Positions 7,001 through 13,976 of a stretch of 14,893 nucleotides of DNA are shown here, piece after piece. This stretch comes from an uncultured Prevotella sp. (GTDB lineage: Bacteria; Bacteroidota; Bacteroidia; Bacteroidales; Bacteroidaceae), in contig CAJOHP010000111.1 of the NCBI GenBank assembly GCA_905234355.1, forward strand, positions 1 through 14,893, given 5' to 3'. The translations under genes were made by a program, and so were the position numbers. Each line of letters opens with the position of its first letter. The first letter of the stretch is position 1. The notes under the pieces were generated by a model. That model searched no databases. It was not told the DNA's origin and was given only the letters and a program-made list of their open reading frames with translations.

Positions 7001-7955
7001 TGTGGCCGTGCTCACCGACCGTCTGCGCCTCGGCGCTCTCGGACTCCAGGCCCTCGGTGTTGCTGACGATGATCCCCTCGTGGTCGCTGCCAACAATGCA
7101 CTCACCGACGACGACGACCTGGCTCTCACCATGCAGCAGAAGTATCGCGAGATCATCTTCGGACAGCTCCGCCAGCCCGACAACCAGCTCTTCGCTGCTG
7201 TGATGGACACCATCACCCTCGAGGAGTCCACGCCGGAGTATGACCTGACCATCTTCGTGAAGAACCCCAACATCTACAAGACGCAGACCAACACCGTCTA
7301 TTCTGAGGAGAATGTGCCCGGATGGGTGTCGCCCGAAGGATTCAATGCTCCCGGACTGTCCACGGGCTGGAGCAATGCCAAGAACGTGGAGGGCGTGGCC
7401 GAGGACTGCATGTTCCAGACATGGGGCAGCAGCTACCGCGTGGAGCAGACCATCTACGACCTGCCCGCAGGTGTCTACAGCATCGTCATGGGCTTCGGTG
7501 AGCGCAATGGCGAGGCCGACCTCCCTGGAAGCTTCATCTATGCCAAGACCACTGACACGCCATGGGCCGACACTGAGGCCGGCGAGGAGGAGCAGTTTGC
7601 CGGACGTACCGATGCCACCGTCATCGGACAGGCATTCCCCTTCCTCAACACCCGTATCGACGGCATACAGGTCACCGACGGCATTCTGACCATCGGAGCC
7701 AATGGCGGCAGCACTTCGCACACCTTCCTCAACGACGTGCGCATCTATCTGACTGGAGCTATCGACGGCTACGACTACGACCAGGCCTATAAGGACGGCA
7801 TTGCCGACAATGCCAGCCAGGCTGCACAGGTCAAGAGCGTGGAGGTCTTCTCGCTCGACGGACGCCGCATGAGCAGCGCCAAGAACGGATTCGTCATCCT
7901 GCGCAAGCACATGAGCGACGGAACCGTGCGCATACAGAAAGTGGTTAGGAAATAA
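4095..7955 (+). CDS. Large secreted multi-modular protein, putative glycan-binding or scaffold-like
   Basis: 1286 residues with no recognised catalytic domain. The signal peptide (about 1-24, ALALFVMGAVSMSA) resembles that of the upstream product. Modules in order: (A) about 25-195, related to the last module of the 1851 product; (B) about 198-365, a CBM4/9-like sandwich opening with LINNGDMEG and closing with YYFDNIHFEVYK; (C) about 366-600, Ig-like beta-rich segments (NLPNSIRDFKLVFDKPAD is typical of a Big/SwmB-like strand region); (D) about 603-770, related to a module of the downstream esterase (PEG, SGSRxFxF, GLYxR); (E) about 775-1040, mostly helical with FIVAR-like stretches; (F) about 1045-1222, a galactose-binding-like domain (YRVEQTIYDLPAGVYS ... 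FLNDVRIYL). The tail (about 1245-1286, FSLDGRRMSSAKNGF ... VRKVV-like end) is a variant of the family tail seen in the 1851 and 12237 products. It has its own -7 box and a strong terminator, so it appears monocistronic. Glycan binding is inferred from the modules; the role is otherwise unknown. Confidence 0.88.
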   Translation: MRKIFRIYAALALFVMGAVSMSAGERIPVDADHFTFHDHGNSEAEPNFGWDANAVESGVCSDANFILGTADGCPIGDTRCNAWIELGSYSKLYVKMEGCDENGNPNGTNPRIFINRTTWNGQFNADKAQAKCLVIPNAGTWAEDYYSVEDDGTYVINLTKIAKEWGFVHFHSIKGSAWNTKAIVYSIEVEKAEKSQQVGWVDLINNGDMEGEDNSSFFSRIWPDNAMPVPNSEIVDGVGVDGSRGIQVAATAKNANAWDNQFWFRFNEPMLPDAKYRVTFDYRADTPAKVSTQAHEEPGNYIHYDMFGDLNFTTEWQTFTKEATVTAQQSTAEKQFLSVAFNLNELADANNYYFDNIHFEVYKYGTTAEFSNDVVLIDFGFDTNIPALVQACGKQRLMYPLDCAQVKVNGEPVEIFSVEGFADGRFYVFLNEPVNFDDAVTVSFNNPTDAAYHIIYTSGPGGDATNFADVEASHNEEVENNDGFPYAYLSPSLVKADPEDGSFNLPNSIRDFKLVFDKPADCAAIEATINGQPLNVTPATGFAEEITLSRTDDGDLVTGEYIIEVSKVYPEMRIDDDVYNEYKFTLSVGKVEYDPNDVPKEVLTDYFASCGANSIPEGYVVVFGEEVREGGSSFGSGSRMFDFAAGGDFTKGLYFREGYVEYGSVENHALTLEAGKRYQIHFNSTMWKDNGTKMRFEIFNQDLEQVLVQVVENKPNVNGSTAAVNGSTSTDINFVPEATGNYILRWTSAGNETDAAGYLEVILANPRVKYIPNQIGIEETQLLNTALDNAKATRDGNADERYDGEAFDALVAAIEKYEAEKDGYTAPSAYRDAAAVLDAASQALKDHRALCDNYDVQIKKAIDVQRQNEMPDGDPAKATKFVSTDLFAQLKDIVAKYHGVSEWKNVADTEADPEAEPIWQLFYEYDVLKNDAELTPAIAELTDIANVTSLLFTVGVSAPDNANGGKATGVAVLTDRLRLGALGLQALGVADDDPLVVAANNALTDDDDLALTMQQKYREIIFGQLRQPDNQLFAAVMDTITLEESTPEYDLTIFVKNPNIYKTQTNTVYSEENVPGWVSPEGFNAPGLSTGWSNAKNVEGVAEDCMFQTWGSSYRVEQTIYDLPAGVYSIVMGFGERNGEADLPGSFIYAKTTDTPWADTEAGEEEQFAGRTDATVIGQAFPFLNTRIDGIQVTDGILTIGANGGSTSHTFLNDVRIYLTGAIDGYDYDQAYKDGIADNASQAAQVKSVEVFSLDGRRMSSAKNGFVILRKHMSDGTVRIQKVVRK

Positions 7956-7975
7956 TCTCATACCATAAGCCCACG

Positions 7976-8022
7976 GCGGGCAGACATGCACCAATAGAGG
8001 CATGTCTGCCCGCTTTCTTTTT
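7976..8022 (+). terminator. Strong rho-independent terminator after the 4095 gene
   Basis: A perfect 14-bp stem GCGGGCAGACATGC (7976-7989) with 8000-8013 and a 10-base loop, followed by TTTCTTTTT. It sits 20 bases after the stop codon and separates the modular-protein gene from the glycosidase operon. Confidence 0.9.
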
Positions 8023-8037
8023 GTCCGAAACATAAAA

Positions 8038-8081
8038 AAAACAACATGAGACACTGCAACACGCGGTGTCTCCGTTGTTTT
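8038..8081. repeat. Second hairpin directly upstream of the GH43 operon promoter
   Basis: Stem of 8 bp (8038-8045 with 8074-8081) plus 7 bp (8048-8054 with 8066-8072), interrupted by a small internal bulge (AT opposite C), with an 11-base loop. The A-rich left and T-rich right flanks resemble a bidirectional terminator. It ends two bases before the -7 box at 8084, so it could block read-through into the operon or act as a DNA site covering the promoter. Confidence 0.6.
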
Positions 8082-8083
8082 GC

Positions 8084-8091
8084 TATCTTTG
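8084..8091 (+). promoter_or_regulatory. Bacteroidetes -7 promoter box (TATCTTTG) for the GH43 operon
   Basis: TATCTTTG matches TAnnTTTG; the start of transcription would be near 8097. A GTG at 8066 in the GH43 frame lies upstream of this box and therefore cannot be the start if the promoter is real, which favours ATG 8129 or 8135. No clear -33 element. Confidence 0.6.
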
Positions 8092-8128
8092 CATCGTGTT
8101 TTTTACACGTGTTACATACCAAACCATC

Positions 8129-9769
8129 ATGCCAATGAAACGTATTCTGCTAGCACTCACCCTTTCAGCCCTGTGCACCCTGCATGCCGCGGCGCAGGCC
8201 ATCCCCCCTGCACAGCCCACGCTGAAGAACCCCATGCTCTGGGCCGACGTGCCCGACCCCGACGTCATTCGCGTGGGCGACACCTACTATATGGTGAGCA
8301 CCACGATGCACCTCATGCCCGGCGCACCCGTCATGGCCTCCAAGGACCTGAAGAACTGGCAGACGGTGGGCTACGTCTTCGACCGGCTGACCGACTCGCC
8401 CAAGTACGACCTGCAGGAGGGCACCGTCTACGGGCGCGGCCAGTGGGCCACCTCGCTGAAATATCACAACGGGCGCTTCTACGCCCTGCTCGCACCCAAC
8501 GAGAGCGGACCCATGGGACGCACCTATATCTACTCCGCCGAGCGTGCCGAGGGACCGTGGACACTCGTCTCGCGCATGCGCCACTTCCACGACTGCTCGC
8601 TCTTCTTCGACGACGACGACCGCGTCTATGTGGTCTATGGCACGGGCGAGATGATGGAGCTCAAGGCCGACCTGAGCGACGTCGTCGAGGGCAGCCACCG
8701 CCAGCTCTTCCAGCGCGAGGCCGACGAGCGCGGACTGCTCGAGGGCAGCCGCATGCTCAAGCATCAGGGCCGCTACTACCTGCTCATGATCAGCCACGTC
8801 TGGGCACCAGGACGACACCGCCGGGAGGTGTGCTACAGGGCCGACGACATACGCGGCCCCTACGAGAAGGCCGTCATCCTCGAGAGCGACTTCGGAGGAT
8901 TCCCGCATGTGGGGCAGGGCACCATCGTCGACAGTCAGCATGGTGACTGGTATGCCGTCATCTTCCAGGACCGCGGCGGGGTGGGGCGCGTACTCACCCT
9001 CTCGCCCGTGCGATGGATAGACGACTGGCCCATGATAGGCGACGAGCAGGGACGCGTGCCCGAGGCCATGCGCCCCATAGTGAGCCATCAGCCAGCCACT
9101 TCCATCGTCTGCAGCGACGACTTCAGCACATCACCGACAGCGCAGGCCACAGGCCGTCTCGGCCTGCACTGGCAGTGGAACCACAATCCCGTCGACGCGG
9201 CGTGGAGCCTCACCGACCGGCCGGGCTACCTGCGCCTGAAGACCTCGCGCGTGGTCGACAACCTCTACCTCGCACCCAACACGCTCACCCAGCGCATGGA
9301 GGGACCACAGTGCCAGGGCACCGTAGCACTCGACGTGAGCAGGCTGCGCGACGGCGACTGCGCCGGCTTTGCCGCCTTCAACGGCGACAGCGGCGTGCTC
9401 ACCATCAAGCGCCAGGGCAAGAAGCTGCTGCTCGAGATGAGCGAGCAGAGCGTGCGCCTCACCGACAAGGAGAAGGCCGTCACCCACGTAGAGGTGAAGA
9501 GCGTGGCCACCGTGGACCTGACCACTCATAAGCATCCCGTCTACCTGCGTATCGACGCCGACTTCCGCCCGGGCCGCGATGCCGCCAACTTCTCCTATAG
9601 CCTTGACGGCGACCACTTCACCCCGATAGGCACTACTGACTACAAGATGCGCTTCGACTACCGACGGCTGTTCATGGGCACCAAGTTTGCCATCTTCTGC
9701 TACGCCACGAAGAAGCAGGGCGGATGGGTCGACGTGGACCGTTTCGACTATCGGCGCGTGGAAGACTAA
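8129..9769 (+). CDS. Glycoside hydrolase family 43 (xylosidase/arabinofuranosidase family), secreted
   Basis: 546 residues from ATG 8129; ATG 8135 gives an even tidier signal peptide (MKRILLALTLSALCTLHAAAQA, one residue group split here only by choice of start). The N-terminal five-bladed propeller (about 30-320) shows the GH43 triad: Asp43 in VPDPDVIRVGDTYY as general base, Asp155 in FHDCSLFF as the pKa-modulating Asp, and Glu205 in LLEGSRM as general acid. The C-terminal region (about 328-546, from CSDDFST) matches the concanavalin-like sandwich of beta-xylosidase-type GH43 enzymes (the DUF1349/GH43_C2 type), as in subfamilies such as GH43_12. The expected reaction is release of xylose or arabinose from hemicellulose side chains or oligosaccharides, in the periplasm or outside. 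First gene of an operon: the next start is 9 or 36 bases downstream. Substrate cannot be decided from sequence alone. Confidence 0.93.
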   Translation: MPMKRILLALTLSALCTLHAAAQAIPPAQPTLKNPMLWADVPDPDVIRVGDTYYMVSTTMHLMPGAPVMASKDLKNWQTVGYVFDRLTDSPKYDLQEGTVYGRGQWATSLKYHNGRFYALLAPNESGPMGRTYIYSAERAEGPWTLVSRMRHFHDCSLFFDDDDRVYVVYGTGEMMELKADLSDVVEGSHRQLFQREADERGLLEGSRMLKHQGRYYLLMISHVWAPGRHRREVCYRADDIRGPYEKAVILESDFGGFPHVGQGTIVDSQHGDWYAVIFQDRGGVGRVLTLSPVRWIDDWPMIGDEQGRVPEAMRPIVSHQPATSIVCSDDFSTSPTAQATGRLGLHWQWNHNPVDAAWSLTDRPGYLRLKTSRVVDNLYLAPNTLTQRMEGPQCQGTVALDVSRLRDGDCAGFAAFNGDSGVLTIKRQGKKLLLEMSEQSVRLTDKEKAVTHVEVKSVATVDLTTHKHPVYLRIDADFRPGRDAANFSYSLDGDHFTPIGTTDYKMRFDYRRLFMGTKFAIFCYATKKQGGWVDVDRFDYRRVED

Positions 9770-9805
9770 ACCGACAGCATGCAACCTAACAAAACAACAC
9801 CCACA

Positions 9806-12211
9806 ATGACCACCCTACGTATTATCGTCCTCCACCTAATGGTGTGTGCCGCAGGCAGCGTCCTGGCTCAGGAGCTGCAGTTTGGCAAGCCACACGGGTT
9901 CTATAGCAAGCCCTTTGCCCTGACCATTGCCAACGGCGACGGACAGCGCCCGCTGCCGGCCGACGCCACCATCTACTACACCCTCGACGGCAGCGAGCCC
10001 ACCACTGCGAGCCAGCCCTACAGGGCGCCCATCACCGTGAGCGGCACCACCATCGTGCGTGCGGCAGCCATCGCTCCATCGGGGCCCGCCACGCTCACCG
10101 CTACCGCTACCTATCTCTTTGTCGACGACATACTCAAGCAGGGCAACCGCCCCGCTGGCTATCCCACCACGTGGGGAAGCTATACCGATAACAACGGTAC
10201 GGCCACGGCCGACTACGAGATGGACCCCGAGATGACCGGCGACGCCACGCTGCGGCCCAAGATAGCCGAGGGACTGCAGTCGCTGCCCGTCGTCAGCATC
10301 GTCACTGACAAGGACAACCTCTTCAGCCACGAGGCCGACCCCGACCGCGGCGGCATATACATCTTCACCGGACCGCCCGTGGGCGACGGTACCGGGCACG
10401 GATGGACGCGCCCCGCCAGCGTGGAGCTGATAGAGCCAGCGGCACAGGCCGACGACGCATCGCAGCACGAGGGCTTCTCCACCACGTGCGGTCTCCGCCT
10501 GCATGGCGGCCACGGGCGACTGGCCGAGAAGAATCCCAAGCACTCCTTCCGTCTGGTCTTCAAGGAGGAGTACGGACCGAAGTCGCTGAAGTATCCCGTC
10601 TACGGCGACGACCAGCCGCAGAAGTTCGACCAGCTCATCCTGCGCTGCCACTTCGGCAATGCCTGGCAGCACTGGGCCGAGGACAACAGACAGAAAGCAC
10701 AGTACACACGCGATGTCTGGTCGCGACGCATGCAGCTCAAGATGGGCCGCACGGGGAGCAACGCACGCTATGTCAACGTCTTCCTCAACGGCATGTACTG
10801 GGGACTCTACAATCTCTCCGAGCGCGTCGACGACCAGTTCGGCAAGAACTACATGGGCGGCAGCAAGTCCGACTACGACGTGGTGAAGATAGAGGAGGAC
10901 GGCGGCAACCACACCGAGGCCAGCGAGGGGACCCTCGACGCCTGGACGGAGATGCTTCAGGTGGCATCGCACGCCGGCGACGATGCCTACTACGAGCGGC
11001 TCGACACACTGCTCGACATCCCCGCCTTCATCGACTATATGATTATCAACCAGTATGACGGCAACAACGACTGGGACTATCACAACTGGTATGCCATACG
11101 CCGGCGGGGCAAAGACAGCGAGGGCTTCCGCTTCATCTGCTGGGACAGCGAGATCATCTTTGTAGACCCCTATTTCAGCAACGTGGCCAAGAACAGCGGC
11201 TATGGCTTTCCCACCGGCATCTTCCACAACCTGCTGCAGAACGAGCGCTTTGCCCGCCAGTATGTACGGCGGGCCAAGGAACTGCTGGCCGACGACGGCA
11301 TGCTCGGACAGCAGTCGGTGGTGCAGCTGTGGGACAGCCTGTTCAACGTGGTACACGCCGCCCTCTATGCCGAGGCAGCACGCTGGGGCGACTACCGGCG
11401 CGACGTGCACCGCTACACATCGCAAGGACAGCTCTACACCGTCGACAATCAGTACATGAACGAGCGCCGGCGCCTGCTCGAAGAGTATTTCCCCATGCGC
11501 TCGGCCACAGCCCTCGACCAGATCGTGAGCTACGTAGGCGTCGACGACTTCGAGGCTCCCGACACATGGCAGCCCCTCCTGGCCACGATGTTTCGCGAGT
11601 GGGACGGCTCGGGAGCCGATGCCCAACCGCTCGATGTGCCCGTCGGCGTGGACTGGCGCTTGGGGAGCTATGCCGGCAGTGGCGAGGCCGTGGCCGGCTT
11701 CGTGGGCGTGGAGCACAACCACTATGCCGACCTGAGCCAGTACGACCGGCTCATCCTGCGCGGCGAGGGCGGCACGCTGCGCCTGCTCGCCAACCGTCTG
11801 GTGGCCCACGGACCGTGGAAGCAGGTCAACGTGTGGTTCAGCCCCGACTGCCCCTATTGGGACAGCGAGCTGGGCGTCATCGTCGTGCCACTCGACGAGT
11901 TCCGAACTGCGCTCACCAACGAAGGCAACTGGCGTGAAGACGACTTCGTGCACCTCAATGCCATCAAGGTGGACTGGAACAACTCCGTGAAGCTCGCCGG
12001 CGCGTGGCTCGTGCCCAAGGAGACGCCCTTCATCGTGGGCGATGCCGACGGCAACGGCATGGTCAACGTGAGCGACGTCACTGCCACCATCAACCACATC
12101 CTGGGGCACACGCCCGACACATTCAGCGTGCAGGCTGCCGATGCCGACGACAACGGCATCGTCAACGTGAGCGACGTCACTGCCATCATCAACATCATCT
12201 TAGGCAAGTAA
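9806..12211 (+). CDS. Secreted CotH-kinase-like protein with chitobiase-type domain and C-terminal dockerin
   Basis: 801 residues from ATG 9806, chosen because it opens directly on a signal peptide (MTTLRIIVLHLMVCAAGSVLA) after an A-rich leader; the in-frame ATG at 9779 would add nine polar residues. About 30-105 is a CHB_HEX_C/FN3-like domain (IYYTLDGSEPTTASQPY). About 165-500 is a CotH-like kinase domain: KHSFRLVFKEEYG, YVNVFLNGMYWGLYNLSERVD, NNDWDYHNWY (from about 420) and FRFICWDSEIIF (Trp446-Asp-Ser-Glu), where many CotH proteins have WDxD and another group WDxE. About 571-735 is a beta-rich module with LSQYDRLILRGEG, resembling modules in the 1851 and 4095 products. About 744-801 is a type I dockerin with two calcium-binding F-hand repeats. 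Spore-coat CotH phosphorylates proteins; the role here is unknown. Dockerins bind cohesins, but none is seen nearby. Operon gene between GH43 and the esterase. Confidence 0.88.
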   Translation: MTTLRIIVLHLMVCAAGSVLAQELQFGKPHGFYSKPFALTIANGDGQRPLPADATIYYTLDGSEPTTASQPYRAPITVSGTTIVRAAAIAPSGPATLTATATYLFVDDILKQGNRPAGYPTTWGSYTDNNGTATADYEMDPEMTGDATLRPKIAEGLQSLPVVSIVTDKDNLFSHEADPDRGGIYIFTGPPVGDGTGHGWTRPASVELIEPAAQADDASQHEGFSTTCGLRLHGGHGRLAEKNPKHSFRLVFKEEYGPKSLKYPVYGDDQPQKFDQLILRCHFGNAWQHWAEDNRQKAQYTRDVWSRRMQLKMGRTGSNARYVNVFLNGMYWGLYNLSERVDDQFGKNYMGGSKSDYDVVKIEEDGGNHTEASEGTLDAWTEMLQVASHAGDDAYYERLDTLLDIPAFIDYMIINQYDGNNDWDYHNWYAIRRRGKDSEGFRFICWDSEIIFVDPYFSNVAKNSGYGFPTGIFHNLLQNERFARQYVRRAKELLADDGMLGQQSVVQLWDSLFNVVHAALYAEAARWGDYRRDVHRYTSQGQLYTVDNQYMNERRRLLEEYFPMRSATALDQIVSYVGVDDFEAPDTWQPLLATMFREWDGSGADAQPLDVPVGVDWRLGSYAGSGEAVAGFVGVEHNHYADLSQYDRLILRGEGGTLRLLANRLVAHGPWKQVNVWFSPDCPYWDSELGVIVVPLDEFRTALTNEGNWREDDFVHLNAIKVDWNNSVKLAGAWLVPKETPFIVGDADGNGMVNVSDVTATINHILGHTPDTFSVQAADADDNGIVNVSDVTAIINIILGK
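12041..12205 (+). other. Dockerin domain with duplicated F-hand DNA
   Basis: Two calcium-binding repeats, DADGNGMVNVSDVTATINHIL (split: DADGNGMVNVSD, VTATINHIL) from 12041 and DADDNGIVNVSD, VTAIINIIL from 12140, are spaced 99 bp (33 codons). Asp/Asn residues at loop positions 1, 3, 5 and 12 are present in both, so calcium binding looks intact. Their DNA is nearly identical, a sign of internal duplication or conversion. Confidence 0.9.
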
Positions 12212-12236
12212 TATCGACAAGCAAGACATATATGAT

Positions 12237-13973
12237 ATGAAACACTATTACCTACTGTTACTCCTCCTGCTCACAGCCCTCACCGGCCTGCGGGCAGAGA
12301 CCATCACCGTGGGCGGCACCGTGCGCAGCTACATCGTCTACGCACCGAAGGACCTGGGCGAGGGACGGCCCCTGCTCATCTCCTGCCACGGCATGAACCA
12401 AGATGCCAACTACCAGAAGGGCATGCTGCAGATAGAGAGCGTGGCCGACACGGCCAAGTTTGTCACCGTCTTCCCCGAGGGCATCAACCGCGGGTGGGAC
12501 ATCGGCGGCGACCGCGACATCAACTTCGTCAAGGCGCTCATCGACGCCATGGTCACGAAGTACAAGATAGACCGCAACCGCGTCTACCTCAGCGGCTTCT
12601 CCATGGGTGGCATGTTCACCTATCACGCCATGAACCGCATACCCGACGTCATCGCCGCCTTCGCACCCATCAGCGGCTATCCCATGGGCGGCACCACGGC
12701 CAGTGCCAGCGTGAGACCCATACCCATCATCCACACCCACGGCACGGGCGACGACGTGGTCAACTTTGGCGGCGTGCAGGGTGCACTCAACGCCTGGATA
12801 CAGCACAACCACTGTCCCTCGCAGGCCAAGGTCCAGACCAACTACCGCGGGGCGTCGCACATCACCCGCCGCACATGGGGCCCCGGCGACCAGGGCGTGG
12901 AGGTGGTGCTCATGGAGCTGCGCGACAAAGGCCACTGGATATCCAACGATATCGTGCTCTCGGGCGATGAGATATGGAAGTTCTGCAAGCGCTACTCCCT
13001 CGAGCTGAAAGACCCTGTGGTGCGCATCACCGCGCCTAAGGAGGGACTGCAGTACATCACCCTGGGCGGCACCTCGTCAGTGCCCGACCTCACGCTGCGC
13101 GCCACAGCCAGCGATCCCGACGGCCAGGTGGTGAGCGTGGCCTTCTACGACGGCGACCAGCTGCTCACCACGCTTGACAAGGAGCCCTATACCTACGTGC
13201 TGAAGGGCATCGGCAAGGGTGAGCACCGGCTGCGTGCCGTGGCCACCGACGACGAGGGACGCACGGGCAGCAGCCTTGTCGTCGTCAGCGTCGTCGAGCC
13301 CACGGGCAACTACCTGCTGCACTCCGCCTTCACCACCGAGGGCAGCGTGCCCGAAGGATGGACCACCTACGACGGCAGTGAGCGACGCACGGGCTTCTCC
13401 TCCGGCTATTCATCCGGCAGCCGCGTGTTCCACTTCACCGGAGCCAAGCACGACTTCGAGTGGGGACTCTATACACGCAACGTCAATGGCAATGCCCGTG
13501 CCGGCTATGCCCGCTTTGCCGACAAGACCACGCAGACCACGCTGACGCTCTGCCCCGGCACCTACCAGCTGCTCTGCCGTGTGGCCAACTGGAACCAGGC
13601 CGACTTCTCGCCCGTCACCGTCGCCGTGGAAGATGCTGGTGGCCGTGCCGTGTGGCAGGATACCTTCACCCCCACAGCCAATGTGGGCAACTCGGCTGCC
13701 AACGACTTCTCGGGCACCACGCTGAAGACCTTCAACTTCGACATCAACGACAAGGGCCGTTACGTCCTCACCTTCTATACCGCCGACGCCGCATGGGCCG
13801 ACCTCGTGGTGGGACAGGCGGCACTGCGTCGCACCGGCAACCTCTCGGCCATCGGCATGACGGTGGCTGATGGCGTGGCCGACGGTGCCCTCTATACCCT
13901 CAGCGGGCAGCGTGTGCTGTCGGCTGCACGCGGACTCTATGTGAAGAACGGAAGAAAGATCATCGTGAGATAA
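12237..13973 (+). CDS. CE1-type esterase (feruloyl/acetyl-xylan esterase or PHB depolymerase-like), multi-domain, secreted
   Basis: 578 residues with a signal peptide (about 1-20, a Leu-rich core ending LRA). The alpha/beta-hydrolase domain (about 21-250) has the nucleophile Ser122 in GFSMGG, the acid Asp172 in HGTGDDVV and His233 in GHWISND; HGMNQDA near the N-terminus fits the oxyanion region. This is the CE1/LpqC-type family, which includes feruloyl and acetyl-xylan esterases. About 261-352 is an Ig-like domain (TLRATASDPDGQVVSVAFYDGDQLL). About 356-530 is a beta-sandwich module related to residues 603-770 of the 4095 product. The C-terminus (552-578, YTLSGQRVLSAARGLYV then GRKIIVR) matches the 1851 product's tail and may direct export or surface anchoring. 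It starts 25 bases after the CotH gene and ends 3 bases before the GH31 gene. Hydrolysis of ester side chains on xylan is the likely job; acyl specificity is not determinable here. Confidence 0.9.
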   Translation: MKHYYLLLLLLLTALTGLRAETITVGGTVRSYIVYAPKDLGEGRPLLISCHGMNQDANYQKGMLQIESVADTAKFVTVFPEGINRGWDIGGDRDINFVKALIDAMVTKYKIDRNRVYLSGFSMGGMFTYHAMNRIPDVIAAFAPISGYPMGGTTASASVRPIPIIHTHGTGDDVVNFGGVQGALNAWIQHNHCPSQAKVQTNYRGASHITRRTWGPGDQGVEVVLMELRDKGHWISNDIVLSGDEIWKFCKRYSLELKDPVVRITAPKEGLQYITLGGTSSVPDLTLRATASDPDGQVVSVAFYDGDQLLTTLDKEPYTYVLKGIGKGEHRLRAVATDDEGRTGSSLVVVSVVEPTGNYLLHSAFTTEGSVPEGWTTYDGSERRTGFSSGYSSGSRVFHFTGAKHDFEWGLYTRNVNGNARAGYARFADKTTQTTLTLCPGTYQLLCRVANWNQADFSPVTVAVEDAGGRAVWQDTFTPTANVGNSAANDFSGTTLKTFNFDINDKGRYVLTFYTADAAWADLVVGQAALRRTGNLSAIGMTVADGVADGALYTLSGQRVLSAARGLYVKNGRKIIVR

Positions 13974-13976
13974 GCC

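Noticed and set aside
5568..8054. Long open frame on the minus strand opposite the 4095 gene (828 codons)
   Set aside because: It mirrors a gene with strongly biased GC-rich codons, its product is a Val/Gly/Ala/His/Leu-rich low-information chain with no domain, and the + strand frame has a signal peptide, clear modules and a terminator.
3950..8112. ACACGTGT palindrome at 3950-3957 and again at 8105-8112
   Set aside because: An 8-base palindrome twice in 15 kb with no shared position relative to promoters is too weak to call an operator.
8066..8128. GTG at 8066 as the start of the GH43 gene
   Set aside because: It lies upstream of the -7 box and within a hairpin arm, and would put about 21 unrelated residues before a complete signal peptide.
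9836..12109. Long minus-strand open frame opposite the CotH gene (757 codons)
   Set aside because: Same codon-bias shadow effect; the product has no recognisable domain and no promoter or start context, while the + strand encodes CotH and dockerin motifs.
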